A stretch of DNA of 64,000 nt, taken from NCBI RefSeq assembly GCF_003234965.1, contig NZ_QKVK01000001.1:186001-250000 (forward strand), given 5' to 3'. The notes beneath the pieces are model-generated. The model was not told the origin of the DNA, searched no databases, and was given only the letters and a program-made list of their open reading frames with translations. Position numbers and translations under genes: made by a program. How positions within the stretch are numbered: position 1 is the stretch's first letter; each line of letters begins with the position of its first letter. Below are positions 62,372 through 64,000 of this stretch, piece after piece. Origin of the DNA: Aestuariivirga litoralis (GTDB lineage Bacteria > Pseudomonadota > Alphaproteobacteria > Rhizobiales > Aestuariivirgaceae).

Positions 62372-63814
62372 CTACTGCCGGGCATAGATGTCCTCGTAGC
62401 GGATGATGTCGTCCTCACCGAAATAGCTGCCGGTCTGCACCTCGATCAGCACCATGTTGGTGCCGCCGGGGTTCTCGAGGCGGTGCTTCTCGCCCAGGGG
62501 GATGTAGACCGACTGGTTTTCGCTCACCAGGCTGACGGCCTCGCCCACGGTCACGCGGGCGGTGCCCTCGACGACGATCCAGTGTTCGGCGCGGTGGCGG
62601 TGCGACTGCAGCGACAGCGCCGCCCCCGGCAGCACGACGATGCGCTTCACCTTGAAGCGGTCGCCGGTGGCCAGCGTCTCGAACCAGCCCCAGGGGCGCC
62701 GGTCGCTGCGGAAGGCGGTGGCCTGCGCCACCTTCTGGGCCTTCATCGCCTCCACCGCGTCCTTGACGCGCTGCGCATCGGCCTTTCGCGCCACCAGCAC
62801 GGCATCCGGCATGGCCACGGCGACGATGCCATCGAGGCCGATGCCGACGAGCTGCAGGCCTTCGTCCTCGGAGCGCAGCAGGCTGTCGCGGCAATCGAGC
62901 GCCAGCACCGGCCCCTGCTGCACCACGTCCGTGCCGGCGCCGGCCCCCTCGCTCCAGATCGCGGCCCAGCCGCCGAGGTCGGTCCAGCCGCCGCCATAGG
63001 GAACTGCCCACAGCCCCGCGGCGCGCTCCATGATGGCATAGTCGATGGAGATCGCGTCCACCTCGTCCCATGCGGCAGGCGCCAGCCTGAGGAAGGTGAG
63101 GTCGGGCTTCGCCGCGTCGATGGCGCGCGTCACCGGCGGCAGCAGGCCGGGTGCGAGGCTGGCGAAGCTGCTGATCATCACGTCGCTGCGGAACAGGAAG
63201 ATGCCGGCATTCCACAGATGCCGCCCCGAGGCCACCATGGCGGTGGCGGCGGCGAGGCTGGGCTTCTCGACGAAACGGCTGAGCGGCACTGCGCTGCCGT
63301 CGGCCGGTGCGGAAGCAAGTTCCAGATAGCCATAGCCGGTTTCCGGTGTGTGCGGCGTGATGCCGAAGGTCACGATGCCGCCGGCCCTTGCCTGCCGGGC
63401 GCCTGCCGCAACGGCAAGCCGGAACGATGCGGGATCGGGCATGAGGTGGTCCGAGGGCGCCACCAGGATCAGCGTACCGGGGGCGCGCTGTTCGAGCCAC
63501 AACGTGGCGGCAAGCACCGCCGGGGCGGTATTGCGCGGCGCGGGCTCGATCAGCACGGCGGCCGGCGTGATGCCGATGGCCGAGAGCTGGTCACGCACCA
63601 CGAAGCGGAAATCGGCGGAGGTGACGACGACGGGCGCCGCGAAGCCCTCACCCGACAGCCTTCGTGCGGTCGCCTGAAACAGGCTCTCTTCTCCCACCAG
63701 GCGGGAGAATTGCTTTGGAAAGCTCTGCCGCGACACCGGCCAGAGCCGCGTCCCCGATCCGCCGCAGAGGATGACCGGATGAATGAGGCCGCTCGCCTGA
63801 CCTGCCACCATCAT
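62372..63814 (-). CDS. Mannose-1-phosphate guanylyltransferase / mannose-6-phosphate isomerase (ManC type)
   Basis: A 480-residue bifunctional-type enzyme: nucleotidyltransferase signature ILCGGSGTRLWPVSRQSFPK, FVEKPSLAAA, GWTDLGGWAAIW, then a C-terminal cupin (SLQSHRHRAEHWIVVEGTAR) with the isomerase-type histidines. It makes GDP-mannose from mannose-1-phosphate and GTP for surface polysaccharide. It is the first gene of a manC-mutase operon. ATG 63814 is preceded by GGAG 10 bases away. Confidence 0.93.
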   Translation of the reverse strand: MMVAGQASGLIHPVILCGGSGTRLWPVSRQSFPKQFSRLVGEESLFQATARRLSGEGFAAPVVVTSADFRFVVRDQLSAIGITPAAVLIEPAPRNTAPAVLAATLWLEQRAPGTLILVAPSDHLMPDPASFRLAVAAGARQARAGGIVTFGITPHTPETGYGYLELASAPADGSAVPLSRFVEKPSLAAATAMVASGRHLWNAGIFLFRSDVMISSFASLAPGLLPPVTRAIDAAKPDLTFLRLAPAAWDEVDAISIDYAIMERAAGLWAVPYGGGWTDLGGWAAIWSEGAGAGTDVVQQGPVLALDCRDSLLRSEDEGLQLVGIGLDGIVAVAMPDAVLVARKADAQRVKDAVEAMKAQKVAQATAFRSDRRPWGWFETLATGDRFKVKRIVVLPGAALSLQSHRHRAEHWIVVEGTARVTVGEAVSLVSENQSVYIPLGEKHRLENPGGTNMVLIEVQTGSYFGEDDIIRYEDIYARQ

Positions 63815-63871
63815 TGCTGATCATCTCCAAGTTGCAACCCTGCTGCCGGAGCCGCGATTCACCGGCACGTT

Positions 63872-63900
63872 GAGTGATAAGGGACGCGCTACCCTCAGGC
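63872..63900 (-). promoter_or_regulatory. Candidate housekeeping promoter of the manC operon
   Basis: On the minus strand TTGCCT (63900-63895), 17 bases, TATCAC (63877-63872), about 58 bases upstream of ATG 63814. Four of six bases match each consensus hexamer. Confidence 0.35.
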
Positions 63901-64000
63901 AAGCCGAGGCAAACACGGTGTCTTGTGGCCATCGCCGAGCATGGCAGCCATGCAGGATGCATCCGCCATCAGGGATTGTTTTTTGTAACCCCCGCATGTT

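Overview
The window reads as chromosome from a high-GC alphaproteobacterium, most likely of the Hyphomicrobiales (Rhizobiales). The evidence is three BA14K-family secreted proteins, exact matches to the EcfG general-stress promoter (GGAAC-N16/17-CGTT), a uvrC-pgsA-moaD block, and ATGA-coupled operons. Almost every base is coding. I see no rRNA, tRNA, CRISPR array, transposase or prophage.

Layout. 1-3.8 kb: the 3' part of a GMC oxidoreductase, a secreted amidohydrolase and a small membrane protein. 3.8-7.4 kb (minus): uvrC-pgsA-moaD-rluB-like operon. 7.4-8.7 kb: two BA14K genes with intrinsic terminators; one has an EcfG promoter. 8.7-12.6 kb (minus): six-gene operon DUF1285 / CoA-Nudix / cca / cupin / FolM-like reductase / folB. 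12.7-19.5 kb (plus): MoxR ATPase, DUF58, BatA-DUF4159 fusion and a large membrane protein. 19.4-20.7 kb: GNAT and Nudix genes.

20.7-30.4 kb is the most interesting part. Two convergent groups together appear to carry a complete bacterial ceramide pathway. On the plus strand are a GNAT-fold candidate ceramide synthase, a calcineurin-like phosphoesterase, an LptF/LptG permease pair and a lipid-kinase-like protein. On the minus strand are an acyl-AMP/ACP ligase, a CerR-like reductase, an acyl carrier protein and serine palmitoyltransferase. The LptFG pair lacks its usual lptD-surA neighbours and is translationally coupled to the kinase, which suggests a lipid modification and export module for sphingolipids.

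30.6-38.5 kb: small proteins, a lone Ada zinc domain, a five-gene minus operon (FAD oxidoreductase, HAD phosphatase, AbrB-family permease, sterol-desaturase-like hydroxylase, SDR), a BKACE enzyme and a diguanylate cyclase. 38.7-43 kb: polyamine-type ABC importer. 43-47.5 kb: a Popeye-domain protein, then divergent hexuronate/gulonate genes (Zn dehydrogenase; uxuB-uxuA-like). 47.7-50.8 kb: autotransporter. 51.3-55.1 kb: SbcD/SbcC-like pair without a zinc hook. 55.1-58.2 kb: SDR, VOC, a 53-residue Q/G-rich protein and a third BA14K gene fired from back-to-back EcfG promoters, and an ArsR regulator. 58.2-58.9 kb: a 720-base gap without a convincing gene. 58.9-63.8 kb: secreted metzincin protease and GDP-mannose genes (phosphomannomutase-like and ManC).
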